A stretch of 64,000 nt of DNA from positions 2,728,001 through 2,792,000 of the forward strand of contig NZ_CP009281.1 in the NCBI RefSeq assembly GCF_000758585.1. Direction: 5' to 3'. Of the stretch, positions 33,795-41,942 are shown piece by piece. This stretch comes from Paenibacillus sp. FSL R5-0345. Lineage in GTDB: Bacteria; Bacillota; Bacilli; Paenibacillales; Paenibacillaceae. The notes beneath the pieces were generated by a model, which made no database searches, was not told the origin of the DNA, and worked only from the letters and a program-made list of their open reading frames with translations. The position numbers and the translations under genes are program-made. How positions within the stretch are numbered: position 1 is the first letter of the stretch; each line of letters begins with the position of its first letter.

Positions 33795-33874
33795 AAACGT
33801 TCTCGGCGTCCTAAAGGGCGGTAAGCGTTTATGCGAGAAGTATAAGGATAATGTATAACGTGAAACTTATACTT
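33795..33874. other. Structured intergenic element after gndA
   Basis: AAACG...CGTTT with an inner GCGTCC-TAAA-GGGCGG hairpin is followed by a perfect 9-base stem AAGTATAAG (33838-33846) with CTTATACTT (33866-33874). It is not a terminator: the T-tailed hairpin comes after it at 33889. I recall similar sequences recurring between genes in Paenibacillus, but could not check. Confidence 0.4.
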
Positions 33875-33888
33875 TCTTATATTTTCAA

Positions 33889-33943
33889 AAAAAGTGGCCC
33901 GAATTGCTTCACCAGAAATGGGAGGCTTTCGGGCCTTTTTTAT
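33889..33943 (+). terminator. Terminator after gndA
   Basis: GGCCCGAA pairs with TTTCGGGCC, flanked by an A run and six T residues. Confidence 0.8.
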
Positions 33944-33978
33944 TGAAAATTTGATGTGTATTTACTATGTGAAGCAGA

Positions 33979-34008
33979 TTGTCTAATGTTTTGACCCTGT
34001 GTTATGAT
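33979..34008 (+). promoter_or_regulatory. Sigma-A promoter of aroK
   Basis: TTGTCT at 33979-33984 and TATGAT at 34003-34008 with an 18-base spacer, 30 bases before the start codon. Confidence 0.65.
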
Positions 34009-34037
34009 ATGACAAATATCGCGGTTGGAGGATAGAC

Positions 34038-34586
34038 ATGACTGGGGATACAGAAGAATATAAAAAGTTGAACGAAGAGCAAAGAAATAAGAACATTATT
34101 TTAGTAGGGATGATGGCAACAGGGAAGTCAACAGTAGGTGCTATTTTAGCTAGGGAACTAGGCTATGAGCTGGTTGATTTAGATCATGTCATTACTGAAA
34201 CTGAAGGCAGAAGCATTGCGGAAATCTTCGCAGAAGATGGCGAGGAATACTTTCGAAGCGTGGAAACAGCGGTTCTAAAACGTATGCTAGAGTCCGAGAA
34301 TAAATTAATATCCACAGGTGGGGGCGCAGTATTGGCGCCGGGGAATACAGCGTTAATGCTGAGTAAAGGGCATGTGGTTGCGCTGACGGCAACAGAAGAA
34401 GAGATTATTGCCCGCGTTAGTGGAGATCAGAATCGTCCGCTGCTCGCCGGCAATGCAGAAGAACGGGTTAGACGGATTATGGAAGACCGCCATGATGCTT
34501 ACCTGTTCGCGCATTACACGGTCGATACAACGGGACTGACTGCGGCAGAAGTGTCGCAACATATTTTAATGCATTACCGCGGTTGA
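34038..34586 (+). CDS. aroK: Shikimate kinase
   Basis: The 182-residue P-loop kinase has a Walker A GMMATGKST at 24-32, the DLDH shikimate-binding Asp at about 48, FRSVE with the substrate Arg, and STGGGAVL at about 93-98, all typical of shikimate kinase. The reaction is shikimate plus ATP to shikimate 3-phosphate, the substrate of the EPSP synthase encoded downstream. An about 20-residue polar N-terminal extension precedes the usual start. GGAGG lies before the ATG. Confidence 0.94.
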   Translation: MTGDTEEYKKLNEEQRNKNIILVGMMATGKSTVGAILARELGYELVDLDHVITETEGRSIAEIFAEDGEEYFRSVETAVLKRMLESENKLISTGGGAVLAPGNTALMLSKGHVVALTATEEEIIARVSGDQNRPLLAGNAEERVRRIMEDRHDAYLFAHYTVDTTGLTAAEVSQHILMHYRG

Positions 34587-34590
34587 GCTT

Positions 34591-34896
34591 TTAAGAGAGT
34601 GTTTCATTCCATTCAATCATACCGCCGCTTAAATTTGTAGCGTTAATGCCAAACTGTTGTAGATATTCGCATACACGCTGGCTTCGTGCACCGGAACGGC
34701 AAATAAAGATTACTTTAGCATCGCTTGGAATATCCTCTGTGCGATGTGGAATTTCTCCCATGGGGATATGCTGTGCACCGGGAATCATCCCGAAGGCAAC
34801 CTCTTCGTCTTCACGAACGTCGATGAGTACAAGGTCTTCCCCTGTCTCTAGACACTGCCGCAATTCTTGCGGTGTGATTTGTGGAACATTATGCAT
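34591..34896 (-). CDS. Rhodanese-like sulfurtransferase
   Basis: A 101-residue single rhodanese domain, with VLIDVREDEEVAFGMIPGAQHIPMGEI near residue 22 and the active loop ICRSGARSQRVC holding the catalytic Cys at about residue 66. It may transfer sulfane sulfur; partners are unknown. It lies convergent to aroK (stops four bases apart) and divergent to aroA. Confidence 0.92.
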   Translation of the reverse strand: MHNVPQITPQELRQCLETGEDLVLIDVREDEEVAFGMIPGAQHIPMGEIPHRTEDIPSDAKVIFICRSGARSQRVCEYLQQFGINATNLSGGMIEWNETLS

Positions 34897-35005
34897 GGTT
34901 GTGACCTCTTTTCATCAGAAGAATGGTTTAATGATAACACAAGCATGGATTACCCTGTCAAACAAGCACTACATACAACTATATCTACTAAGGAGAGTTT
35001 ATATT

Positions 35006-36298
35006 ATGGACGTTATTGTTAGGCCAACGCCATCTTTGCAGGGGGAATTCGGAGCCCTCTCTTCCAAAAACTATACCACTCGTTATTTACTGGTTGCCGC
35101 ATTGTCAGAAGGTGTAAGTACGATTTATCATCCGGCACATAGTGAAGACAGCGATGCTATCCGTCGTTGTATTGCAGATTTGGGAGCTGTACTCACAGAA
35201 GATGATGAGAAAATTGTGATTCAAGGCTTTGGACGCAAACCGAAGGATGTTAAGGAACTTAATGTGGGGAATGCTGGAGCAGTATTACGTTTTCTAATGG
35301 CTGTGGCTGCGCTAAGCCCTGAGGTTACATTTGTAAATACGTATCCTGACTCATTGGGCAAACGTCCGCATGACGATCTGATCGTGTCTCTAGAACAGCT
35401 TGGTGTGAAGGTAGAGCATAACGAAGGAAAACTGCCGATCACGATCTGTGGAGGTAAACCTGTTGGGGGTAAAATTACAGTTTCCGGTGCAGTCAGCTCC
35501 CAATTCCTAAGCGCTCTTCTGTTCCTGACACCATTGCTTGAAGAAGATAGTGAAATTATTGTCCTTGATGATTTGAAATCGAAGGTTGTCGTAGGTCAGA
35601 CGTTAGAAGTATTGGAGCAGGCGGGAATTGTAGTTCATGCGGCGGATGATTACATGTCCTTTAAAGTGCCGGGTCGTCAAGCCTATGCGGCTAAGACTTA
35701 TACAGTTCAAGGTGACTATCCTGGCTCCGCGGCTATTCTTGCGGCAGCTGCTGTTACAAAGTCGGATGTTAAGGTTCATCGACTTGTGGAACAGAGTAAA
35801 CAGGGAGAAAGAGCCATTGTTGATGTACTGCGTATGATGGAAGTACCTCTTACTCATAATGAGGGGACGGTACACGTACAAGGGAACGGTGTTCTGAAAG
35901 CCGTTGAATTCGACGGTGATGCTGCAACCGATGCAGTGCTGGCTATGGTAGCTGCTGCTGTATTTGCTGAAGGTACTTCGCGATTCTATAACGTTGAGAA
36001 TCTGCGATATAAGGAATGTGATCGTATAACTGATTACTTGGCAGAGTTGACTCGTGCCGGAGCCAATGTTGAGGAACGCCGCGATGAAATTATTGTTCAC
36101 GGCATGCCAGAAGGTGTCGAAGGTGGTGTGACCATCAACGCACATTACGACCACCGTGTAATTATGGCTTTGTCAGTAGTAGGTTTACGTGCTCGTAAAC
36201 CGCTCTTGATCAAAGATGCTCACCATGTTGCTAAGTCGTATCCGCAATACTTTGATCACCTGCGTGCGCTTGGTGCGAATGTAGAGTGGGTACAATAG
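35006..36298 (+). CDS. aroA: 3-phosphoshikimate 1-carboxyvinyltransferase (EPSP synthase)
   Basis: The 430-residue protein has the two-domain EPSP synthase pattern: substrate Lys21 in SSKNYTTR, GNAG at 88-91, SLGKRPHDDL, a repeat of the fold and HYDHRVIMALSVV near the C-terminus. It condenses shikimate 3-phosphate with phosphoenolpyruvate. AAGGAG before ATG 35006 sets the start; the open frame extends upstream across the rhodanese gene but has no site. The loop reads NAGAVLRF where most enzymes have NAGTAMRP, so residues equivalent to E. coli Thr97 and Pro101 are Ala and Phe. Confidence 0.93.
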   Translation: MDVIVRPTPSLQGEFGALSSKNYTTRYLLVAALSEGVSTIYHPAHSEDSDAIRRCIADLGAVLTEDDEKIVIQGFGRKPKDVKELNVGNAGAVLRFLMAVAALSPEVTFVNTYPDSLGKRPHDDLIVSLEQLGVKVEHNEGKLPITICGGKPVGGKITVSGAVSSQFLSALLFLTPLLEEDSEIIVLDDLKSKVVVGQTLEVLEQAGIVVHAADDYMSFKVPGRQAYAAKTYTVQGDYPGSAAILAAAAVTKSDVKVHRLVEQSKQGERAIVDVLRMMEVPLTHNEGTVHVQGNGVLKAVEFDGDAATDAVLAMVAAAVFAEGTSRFYNVENLRYKECDRITDYLAELTRAGANVEERRDEIIVHGMPEGVEGGVTINAHYDHRVIMALSVVGLRARKPLLIKDAHHVAKSYPQYFDHLRALGANVEWVQ

Positions 36299-36384
36299 AA
36301 GTAAGGGGGCTAGTGTAACTAGCTTCAGTCTTCAGTTAAGTAAATCAGGATCATAAAGTGTAACTATGGAAAGGGGCACTATGT

Positions 36385-36819
36385 ATGAGCTTTGAGAATC
36401 CAAGCCGGGAGCAGATCGGAGATATCCTTGCTTCTGCCGGTAATATTGCAGTTGTTGGCCTGTCTGACAAAACAGACCGTACCTCCTATATGGTTGCGGG
36501 TGCTATGCAAAGTCGGGGATATCGGATTATCCCTGTAAACCCTTTGGTTGACGGTGAAATACTGGGAGAGAAGTGCTATCATACGTTAGCAGAAATTCCA
36601 GAGCCGGTGGACATTGTCAATGTGTTCCGTCGTAGTGAACACTGTGCTAAGGTCGCACAGGAAGCCGCTGACATCGGCGCACGTGTGCTCTGGCTCCAGC
36701 AGGGGATTATCAGCCAGGAAGCCGCTGAAATCGCCGCTGAGCACGGTATGACGGCGATTATGGACCGCTGCATCAAGGTCGAGGAAGCGATCACGATGCA
36801 TGGTCGTAGTCGGGCGTAA
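36385..36819 (+). CDS. CoA-binding protein, YneT/YccU family
   Basis: The 144-residue protein is a single Rossmann-type CoA-binding domain: IAVVGLSDKTDRTSYMVAGAMQSRGY at about 23-48, then NVFRRSEHCAKVAQEA and LWLQQGI, all family features shared with succinyl-CoA synthetase. A GGAAAGGGG site precedes the ATG. Function of YneT is unknown. Confidence 0.9.
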   Translation: MSFENPSREQIGDILASAGNIAVVGLSDKTDRTSYMVAGAMQSRGYRIIPVNPLVDGEILGEKCYHTLAEIPEPVDIVNVFRRSEHCAKVAQEAADIGARVLWLQQGIISQEAAEIAAEHGMTAIMDRCIKVEEAITMHGRSRA

Positions 36820-36902
36820 GTTCGGTCAGAGAGTGTAGTCGAAGTCTGTACAATTTTTAATGCAAATCACTATTTGAACTTGTTATACTGAAGTCAGACG
36901 AA

Positions 36903-36948
36903 GAACGTCCTTTATCCGCATGATTTGCGGTGAAGGGCGTTTTTTTTA
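36903..36948 (+). terminator. Terminator after the CoA-binding protein gene
   Basis: AACGTCCTT pairs with AAGGGCGTT around an inner CCGC/GCGG stem, then eight T residues. Confidence 0.82.
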
Positions 36949-36971
36949 TTTTTATAGGGGAGGATACCATA

Positions 36972-37640
36972 ATGGAATTTGAAGAAGCACATGGTATGTT
37001 CATTAACAAGCACTTGACTGAAAGATCAGGAGAAAGAAGGGGGAGGCTTGTTAGAGGGCATAATTATGCTGAGAAGCTGTTCTTGCAGAATGTATGGTGG
37101 CCATTGTTTGAGAGTCTCGATGATTTGCATCCAGAATACGAAGTGTACGACTGGAACCGTAAATCTCAGTTTCTGGACTTCGCTTTTCTTCCGCAGAGCG
37201 GCAGCAGCCTAGGAATTGAGTGCGACGGGTTTCAAAGCCATGTGAAGGACATGGACCGCGAGAGATTCAACTATGCAGTGAATCGGGACACTTTTTTGAC
37301 CGGAATGGGGTGGAAAATGATTCATTTTTCTGTTGATGATCTTCAGCACCGCCCCGAGGTGTGCCGGATGCTATTGCAATTAGTGTTGGCACCTCATTTG
37401 GCGCGTAAATCTGCTAGTGTGGATATTTTATCCGAGGAGAAGGAGGTTCTGCGTTTGGCTTGGCGACTGGGGAGGGCGATTCGTCCGAAGGATGTGACCA
37501 TGCATTTCAGTATTAACTTTCGTACGGCGCGCAGATTGCTACACTCGTTGAGTGAGAAAGGGCTGCTAAAGCCAATGATAGGTAAAAGAGGGGTTAGACA
37601 TTATGAGTTGCGACCAATGCACCCTGAACAAAAATGGTGA
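36972..37640 (+). CDS. DUF559-like nuclease-fold protein with C-terminal winged helix
   Basis: The 222-residue protein has a PD-(D/E)XK-like N-terminal domain: AEKLFL (Glu34), FLDFAF (Asp69) and IECDGFQSH (Glu83, Asp85, His90), the pattern of very-short-patch-repair or DUF559 endonuclease-like folds. The C-terminal part (LGRAIRPKDVTMHFSINFRTARRLLHSLSEKGLLK) looks like a winged-helix DNA-binding domain. GGGGAGGA before ATG 36972 sets the start. Function unknown; DNA cleavage or repair is inferred from the fold. Confidence 0.72.
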   Translation: MEFEEAHGMFINKHLTERSGERRGRLVRGHNYAEKLFLQNVWWPLFESLDDLHPEYEVYDWNRKSQFLDFAFLPQSGSSLGIECDGFQSHVKDMDRERFNYAVNRDTFLTGMGWKMIHFSVDDLQHRPEVCRMLLQLVLAPHLARKSASVDILSEEKEVLRLAWRLGRAIRPKDVTMHFSINFRTARRLLHSLSEKGLLKPMIGKRGVRHYELRPMHPEQKW

Positions 37641-37662
37641 TGAGTGAGTGATTTTAGCGTTA

Positions 37663-37794
37663 GATTGCACTTTGTACAATAGAATCTACGTTTTAGTTTA
37701 AAAAAGTTACCTTGATTGCACTTTGTATAATCAAAAAGAGCAGTAGATTCTTAATAAAGTGATTTAAGGAATTTCTATTGTACAAAGTGCAATC
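37663..37794. repeat. Three-copy GATTGCACTTTGTACAAT repeat with 22-base inverted ends
   Basis: A 22-base arm beginning GATTGCACTTTGTACAAT (37663-37684) is perfectly inverted at 37773-37794. Inside, AGAATCTAC (37681-37689) is inverted at 37743-37751, and a third copy, in direct orientation with one change, stands at 37714-37732. The element has no coding frame and no T-tail terminator shape. It sits in a 467-base gap before the PTS operon. Confidence 0.8.
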
Positions 37795-38049
37795 AAAACC
37801 ATTTTTCATCAAAATTAAGTTCATTCTGTTGCACATAATACATTAGAATACGAGAACCTCCTAGGGGTCTTTAATCCGAAGTTATAAAAGTCCCCAGAGA
37901 TTCTCCAAAAAGTCTCTAAATAGCATCTTGAGAAATGAAAGGTCGATATCTTATACTAGATTCTTCAGCTCATACGACTTGAATTCTTGATGCGGTAAAT
38001 AGGTTAGAGAAATCAGCCTAATACACCGGAATTTTTTCTTCAGTTTATT
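37795..38049. other. Gap before the PTS promoter with two short hairpins
   Basis: GGGG-T-CTTT with AAAG-T-CCCC (37873-37903) and AGAGA with TCTCT (37901-37918) form possible stems. Both lie upstream of the promoter at 38050, so they are unlikely to be part of the PTS leader. No gene was seen. Confidence 0.35.
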
Positions 38050-38078
38050 TTGACAAAAACACCCGCAGCGCGTACCAT
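38050..38078 (+). promoter_or_regulatory. Promoter of the PTS operon
   Basis: TTGACA at 38050-38055 and TACCAT at 38073-38078 with a 17-base spacer, 30 bases before the TTG start. No GlcT-type antiterminator hairpin or cre site was recognised. Confidence 0.65.
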
Positions 38079-38107
38079 TCAATATAGAAAGAAAGGAGAG
38101 GGTAGCC

Positions 38108-39994
38108 TTGAATTGGCTCGGATCATTGCAGCAATTGGGCAGAGCCATAATGCTTCCTACCATGGTACTGCCGGCGGCAGCCATTTTGCTTAGTTTGGGC
38201 AGCTTACCTTGGTCTGCATGGGGACTTTCTTCGGTATCCGAAGTGGCTACATACGCTGGGCAGGGAATCTTTTATTTTATGCCTTATTTGTTTGCTGTGG
38301 GTGTAGCATGGGGATTATCCAATCAAGCTGGAACGGCGGGTCTTGCAGCGTTGGCTGGGATGTTCACTTACGACCGGATTGTTACCCATATGGGAGACGG
38401 GCTTGTACAACCTGCAACACTTATCGGAATTTTGCTGGGTATAGTCGCCGGTATCGCTCAAAACCGGTTTAAAAATATCAAGCTTCCAGAGGCGATCCAG
38501 TTTTTTGGAGGGTCGCGTTTTGTTTTGCTGTTCATGGGATTGTTTTCGGCTGGCTTTGCATGGGTGATGTTAGGGATATCTCCACTGCTGCAAAGAGGGC
38601 TGGATGATCTTTTTCAAGGAATATTGCAGACGGGCGGATTTGGCGTTTTTATTTATGGGGTACTATATAGAGTACTAACAGCCTTCGGTCTTCACCATAT
38701 TCTTAATAATGTGTTTTGGTTTCAGTTTGGAAACTTCACAACTCCTGATGGTAGCACTGTCGTTCAGGGGGATTTGCCACGTTTTTTTGCAGGCGATCCT
38801 ACAGCGGGCATTTTTATGGCAGGTTTGTTTCCGATAATGATGTTCGCACTGCCAGCCATTGCTTTTGCAATTATTCAGGAAGCGCGCGAGGATTTGAAGC
38901 CTAAGATTAAAAAGACTTTCATGCGAGCCGCTTTGGTTTGTTTTCTAACTGGGGTTTCGGAGCAGATCGAATTCGCGTTTTTGTTTGCTTCTCCGTATTT
39001 ATTCGCGGTACATACTGTAATGTCCGGTCTCGCTATGGTGCTGACCTACATGCTTGGAATTCACCACGGGTTCTCTTATTCAGCAGGAGCCATTGACTTC
39101 TTTTTAAATTTGCATCTGTCGCAGAGGGCTTGGCTTTTGATTCCGATCGGCATTGGTTATGGGATTGTATATTATAATTTGTTCCGCTGGGCGATTCGCC
39201 GTTTTCAGATTCCGACACCAGGACGTGAAGAAGGTTCGGAACTCGGGGATTGGGCAGGTAACATCCCTTATCAGGCACCGCTAATCTTAGAGGCGCTAGG
39301 TGGTAAGGAGAATATTGTACAAGTGCAGTCCTGTATCACTCGTTTGCGGCTTACCGTCCACAATGATCGATTTATTGATACCGGGGCGCTTAAAGGTCTT
39401 GGTTCTGCTGGGATTATCAAGCTCGGTGGCGGCAATGTTCAGGTAGTATTTGGTACGTATTCAGAGCTGATCCGCGAGGAGATCAACAAGCTGATGCTTC
39501 GAGATTTGCCGCAGGTGCTGTTCAGTTCTCCGATGCAGGGTAGAATGATGCCCATTGAGGAAGTGCCGGATCACATCTTTGCAGCGAAGCTGGTGGGTGA
39601 TGGAGTTGCATTTTTACCCGAAAAAGGGGAGCTTACTTCGCCTGTATTCGGGAAGGTTATGCACGTCTACCCTACAATGCATGCCGTTGGTATTGCTACG
39701 CCGGAAGGGCTGGAGGTACTTATGCATATAGGGATTGATACTTCGCAGCTTAAAGGGCCATTTGAGGCGGTTGTAAAAGAGGGTGACAGCGTGGAGCCAG
39801 GTCAATTGCTGGTTAAATTCGACCTCGCTTATTTGCGTGAGCATGCGGCTTCACTGGCTACACCAATGGTGATTACGAATCCTGATCGAGTAAAATCATG
39901 GAGCTATGCTCCATTTAAAAATGTTAAAAAGGGGCAATCTTCAGTAATGTCCGTAGTCTTACATGAAAGTAACGTTGGAGGGATAGAAGGATGA
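38108..39994 (+). CDS. PTS glucose/N-acetylglucosamine-family transporter IICBA
   Basis: One 628-residue chain holds IIC (about 1-370, with AIMLPTMVLPAAAIL), IIB (Cys409 in QSCITRLRL) and IIA (phosphorylated His540 in VLMHIGIDT) in the order IIC-IIB-IIA. It takes up and phosphorylates a hexose, using phosphate from HPr. The glucose/N-acetylglucosamine family is clear; the sugar is not. AAAGGAGAG precedes a TTG start. The last codon overlaps the enzyme I gene by ATGA, so translation is coupled. Confidence 0.93.
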   Translation: MNWLGSLQQLGRAIMLPTMVLPAAAILLSLGSLPWSAWGLSSVSEVATYAGQGIFYFMPYLFAVGVAWGLSNQAGTAGLAALAGMFTYDRIVTHMGDGLVQPATLIGILLGIVAGIAQNRFKNIKLPEAIQFFGGSRFVLLFMGLFSAGFAWVMLGISPLLQRGLDDLFQGILQTGGFGVFIYGVLYRVLTAFGLHHILNNVFWFQFGNFTTPDGSTVVQGDLPRFFAGDPTAGIFMAGLFPIMMFALPAIAFAIIQEAREDLKPKIKKTFMRAALVCFLTGVSEQIEFAFLFASPYLFAVHTVMSGLAMVLTYMLGIHHGFSYSAGAIDFFLNLHLSQRAWLLIPIGIGYGIVYYNLFRWAIRRFQIPTPGREEGSELGDWAGNIPYQAPLILEALGGKENIVQVQSCITRLRLTVHNDRFIDTGALKGLGSAGIIKLGGGNVQVVFGTYSELIREEINKLMLRDLPQVLFSSPMQGRMMPIEEVPDHIFAAKLVGDGVAFLPEKGELTSPVFGKVMHVYPTMHAVGIATPEGLEVLMHIGIDTSQLKGPFEAVVKEGDSVEPGQLLVKFDLAYLREHAASLATPMVITNPDRVKSWSYAPFKNVKKGQSSVMSVVLHESNVGGIEG

Positions 39995-41760
39995 TACAAG
40001 GCATAGGCGCAGCAGCAGGTGTAGCTATCGGGAAGGCCTTTGTCTTACCGAACTGGGAGTGGAGCTTACCAGACACACAAGTGAACCCAGTGGATCTAGC
40101 TAAGGAGTTTGAGCGTTTATACGAAGGTATCCGTACCTCTAAGGACGAAATTGAATTCATCAAAAAGGAATTCAGAGAAGTGGTCGGTCCAGAGGAATCC
40201 AGCATTTTTGATGCTCATCTGGCGATATTGGATGATCCGGTGTTCATGAGTGAAATCCGGGGGATTATTGAACGCCAATATAAGGCGGCGGAAGTAGCTG
40301 TTAAGGAAGCGATTGATCATTTTGTAGCGATGTTTGATTTGCTAGATGATGAATACATGAAGGAACGGGCGGTCGACATCAAGGATGTCGGAAATCGTCT
40401 GTTAAAGCATCTTTTAGGTGCTCCTGAGGTTACGTTGCCATCCGATACACAGCCGTATATTCTCGTAGCGAAGGAGTTGTCTCCTTCCCAGTTAGCTCAC
40501 TTGAACCCAACTTATGTTCTAGGTATTGTTACTATGATGGGCGGTAAAACCTCGCATTCCTCCATTATGGCTCGTGCGCTGGGCATTCCGCTCGTAGCAG
40601 GTTTGGAGAATAATTTGTCTAACCCTATTCAGACCGGTGATATGCTCGTGATAGACGGCGACACCGGATCTGTGCAAATTCATCCTGATGAGGTAACAAT
40701 CAATGAATATGTTTCTCTTCGGAATAAGCAGCATAAAAAGAAAGAACAATTGGAATTGCTTGCTACTGTCGATGCCGTCACAAAAGATGGTGTTAACCTG
40801 CGGTTAGCCGGTAATATCAGCTCTGTTAAAGAACTGAATTTAGCGCTCAAGTATGGGGCTGAAGGTGTAGGTCTATTCCGCACAGAGTTTCTTTATATGG
40901 ATCGCAGTTCTTTCCCGACTGAGGATGAACAATTCGAAGTGTATAAACAGGTGGTCGAGAAGGTAGGCAGCAATATGGTTGTGATCCGTTCGCTGGATAT
41001 AGGCGGGGACAAGCATCTGGATTACTTCCAGCTACCAGAAGAACAGAATCCGTTCCTTGGCTATCGTGCTATTCGAATCAGCTTGAATCGACAAGATATG
41101 TTCAAAACTCAACTAACCGCCATTTTGCGGGCGAGTGCATATGGGAATGTAAAGCTAATGTTCCCAATGATATCTTCTGTAGAAGAAGTACAGGCAGCAA
41201 AAGCTGTATTGGAAGAAGTGAAGGCTGAACTGGAGCTGCGGGGCATCCCGTTTAATCGGAATATTCCAGTCGGTATTATGATTGAAGTTCCAGCTGCGGT
41301 TATGATTGCGGATTTACTGGCTGAGGAAGTTGATTTTTTCAGTATCGGTACGAACGATTTGGTGCAATATGTATTAGCTGTAGACCGTATGAATGAACAA
41401 ATTGCGCATATGTATCATCCATATCATCCAGCGGTTCTGCGCATGATTCGTATGACTGTAGAAGCAGCACGTAATGCAAAAATAGATATTAGCGTATGTG
41501 GTGAAATGGCGGCAGATGAGCGTTCTTTGCCACTTTGGCTAGAGTTAGGGATTAGTGACCTTAGCATGTCGCCACAGGCGCTGCTCAAGGTTAAACACCG
41601 TACCCTGAATACACTGGCTATAGATGCTACAAGGGTTGCAAAAGCTTGCTTCCATCATCGTACAAGCTCGGAGACGGAGGAAATCCTAAGTGCTTACGCT
41701 AAGAAAAGCGGTATATCGCTTGGAACGAGCGTGGAAACAAAGGAGAAAGCTTCTTCATAG
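39991..41760 (+). CDS. ptsI: PTS enzyme I (phosphoenolpyruvate-protein phosphotransferase)
   Basis: The 589-residue protein has the phosphohistidine motif GGKTSHSSIMARALGIP with His189, the same number as in E. coli enzyme I, plus GVGLFRTEFLYMDR and the PEP-binding region DFFSIGTNDLVQYVLAVDR. It passes phosphate from phosphoenolpyruvate to HPr. It overlaps the IICBA gene by four bases. HPr (ptsH), normally next to ptsI, is absent here. A T-tailed hairpin follows 33 bases later. Confidence 0.97.
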   Translation: MIQGIGAAAGVAIGKAFVLPNWEWSLPDTQVNPVDLAKEFERLYEGIRTSKDEIEFIKKEFREVVGPEESSIFDAHLAILDDPVFMSEIRGIIERQYKAAEVAVKEAIDHFVAMFDLLDDEYMKERAVDIKDVGNRLLKHLLGAPEVTLPSDTQPYILVAKELSPSQLAHLNPTYVLGIVTMMGGKTSHSSIMARALGIPLVAGLENNLSNPIQTGDMLVIDGDTGSVQIHPDEVTINEYVSLRNKQHKKKEQLELLATVDAVTKDGVNLRLAGNISSVKELNLALKYGAEGVGLFRTEFLYMDRSSFPTEDEQFEVYKQVVEKVGSNMVVIRSLDIGGDKHLDYFQLPEEQNPFLGYRAIRISLNRQDMFKTQLTAILRASAYGNVKLMFPMISSVEEVQAAKAVLEEVKAELELRGIPFNRNIPVGIMIEVPAAVMIADLLAEEVDFFSIGTNDLVQYVLAVDRMNEQIAHMYHPYHPAVLRMIRMTVEAARNAKIDISVCGEMAADERSLPLWLELGISDLSMSPQALLKVKHRTLNTLAIDATRVAKACFHHRTSSETEEILSAYAKKSGISLGTSVETKEKASS

Positions 41761-41793
41761 TTATCAAGCGTAACATCATCAAGTCCACATCAA

Positions 41794-41826
41794 GGTTCGG
41801 CATTCTTGCCGGGCCTTTTTCTTTTG
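41794..41826 (+). terminator. Terminator after ptsI
   Basis: GGTTCGGC pairs with GCCGGGCC (two G-T pairs), then TTTTTCTTTT. Confidence 0.85.
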
Positions 41827-41850
41827 TACCAGATCATTTGTAAAAAAAAC

Positions 41851-41878
41851 AAAACCGTTTGCGCTTCGGCGCAGTCTA
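41851..41878 (+). promoter_or_regulatory. Possible ECF-type autoregulated promoter
   Basis: AAAACC, a 16-base spacer, then AGTCTA resembles ECF promoters (AAC motif with CGTC-like -10). The spacer contains TGCGC-TTCG-GCGCA, a strong stem with a UUCG tetraloop. Autoregulation by the sigma factor encoded just downstream is typical but unproven. Confidence 0.45.
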
Positions 41879-41942
41879 TACATAGAGCGAGTTGCACAGG
41901 AATGATTTTTACGTGAAGGCAAGGGGGGAGGACAGAACAAGC

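Noticed and set aside
33819..33838. Possible cre site GGTAAGCGTTTATG after gndA
   Set aside because: Only about 11 of 14 positions fit and it lies downstream of a gene within the structured element.
34646..35005. N-terminal extension of the aroA frame
   Set aside because: It crosses the rhodanese gene on the opposite strand; a good ribosome site and the family's usual start lie at 35006.
35603..36154. A 183-codon minus-strand frame
   Set aside because: Antisense to aroA, without a ribosome site.
37860..37920. Antiterminator-type leader for the PTS operon
   Set aside because: The hairpins are upstream of the only good promoter, so they would not be in the PTS transcript.
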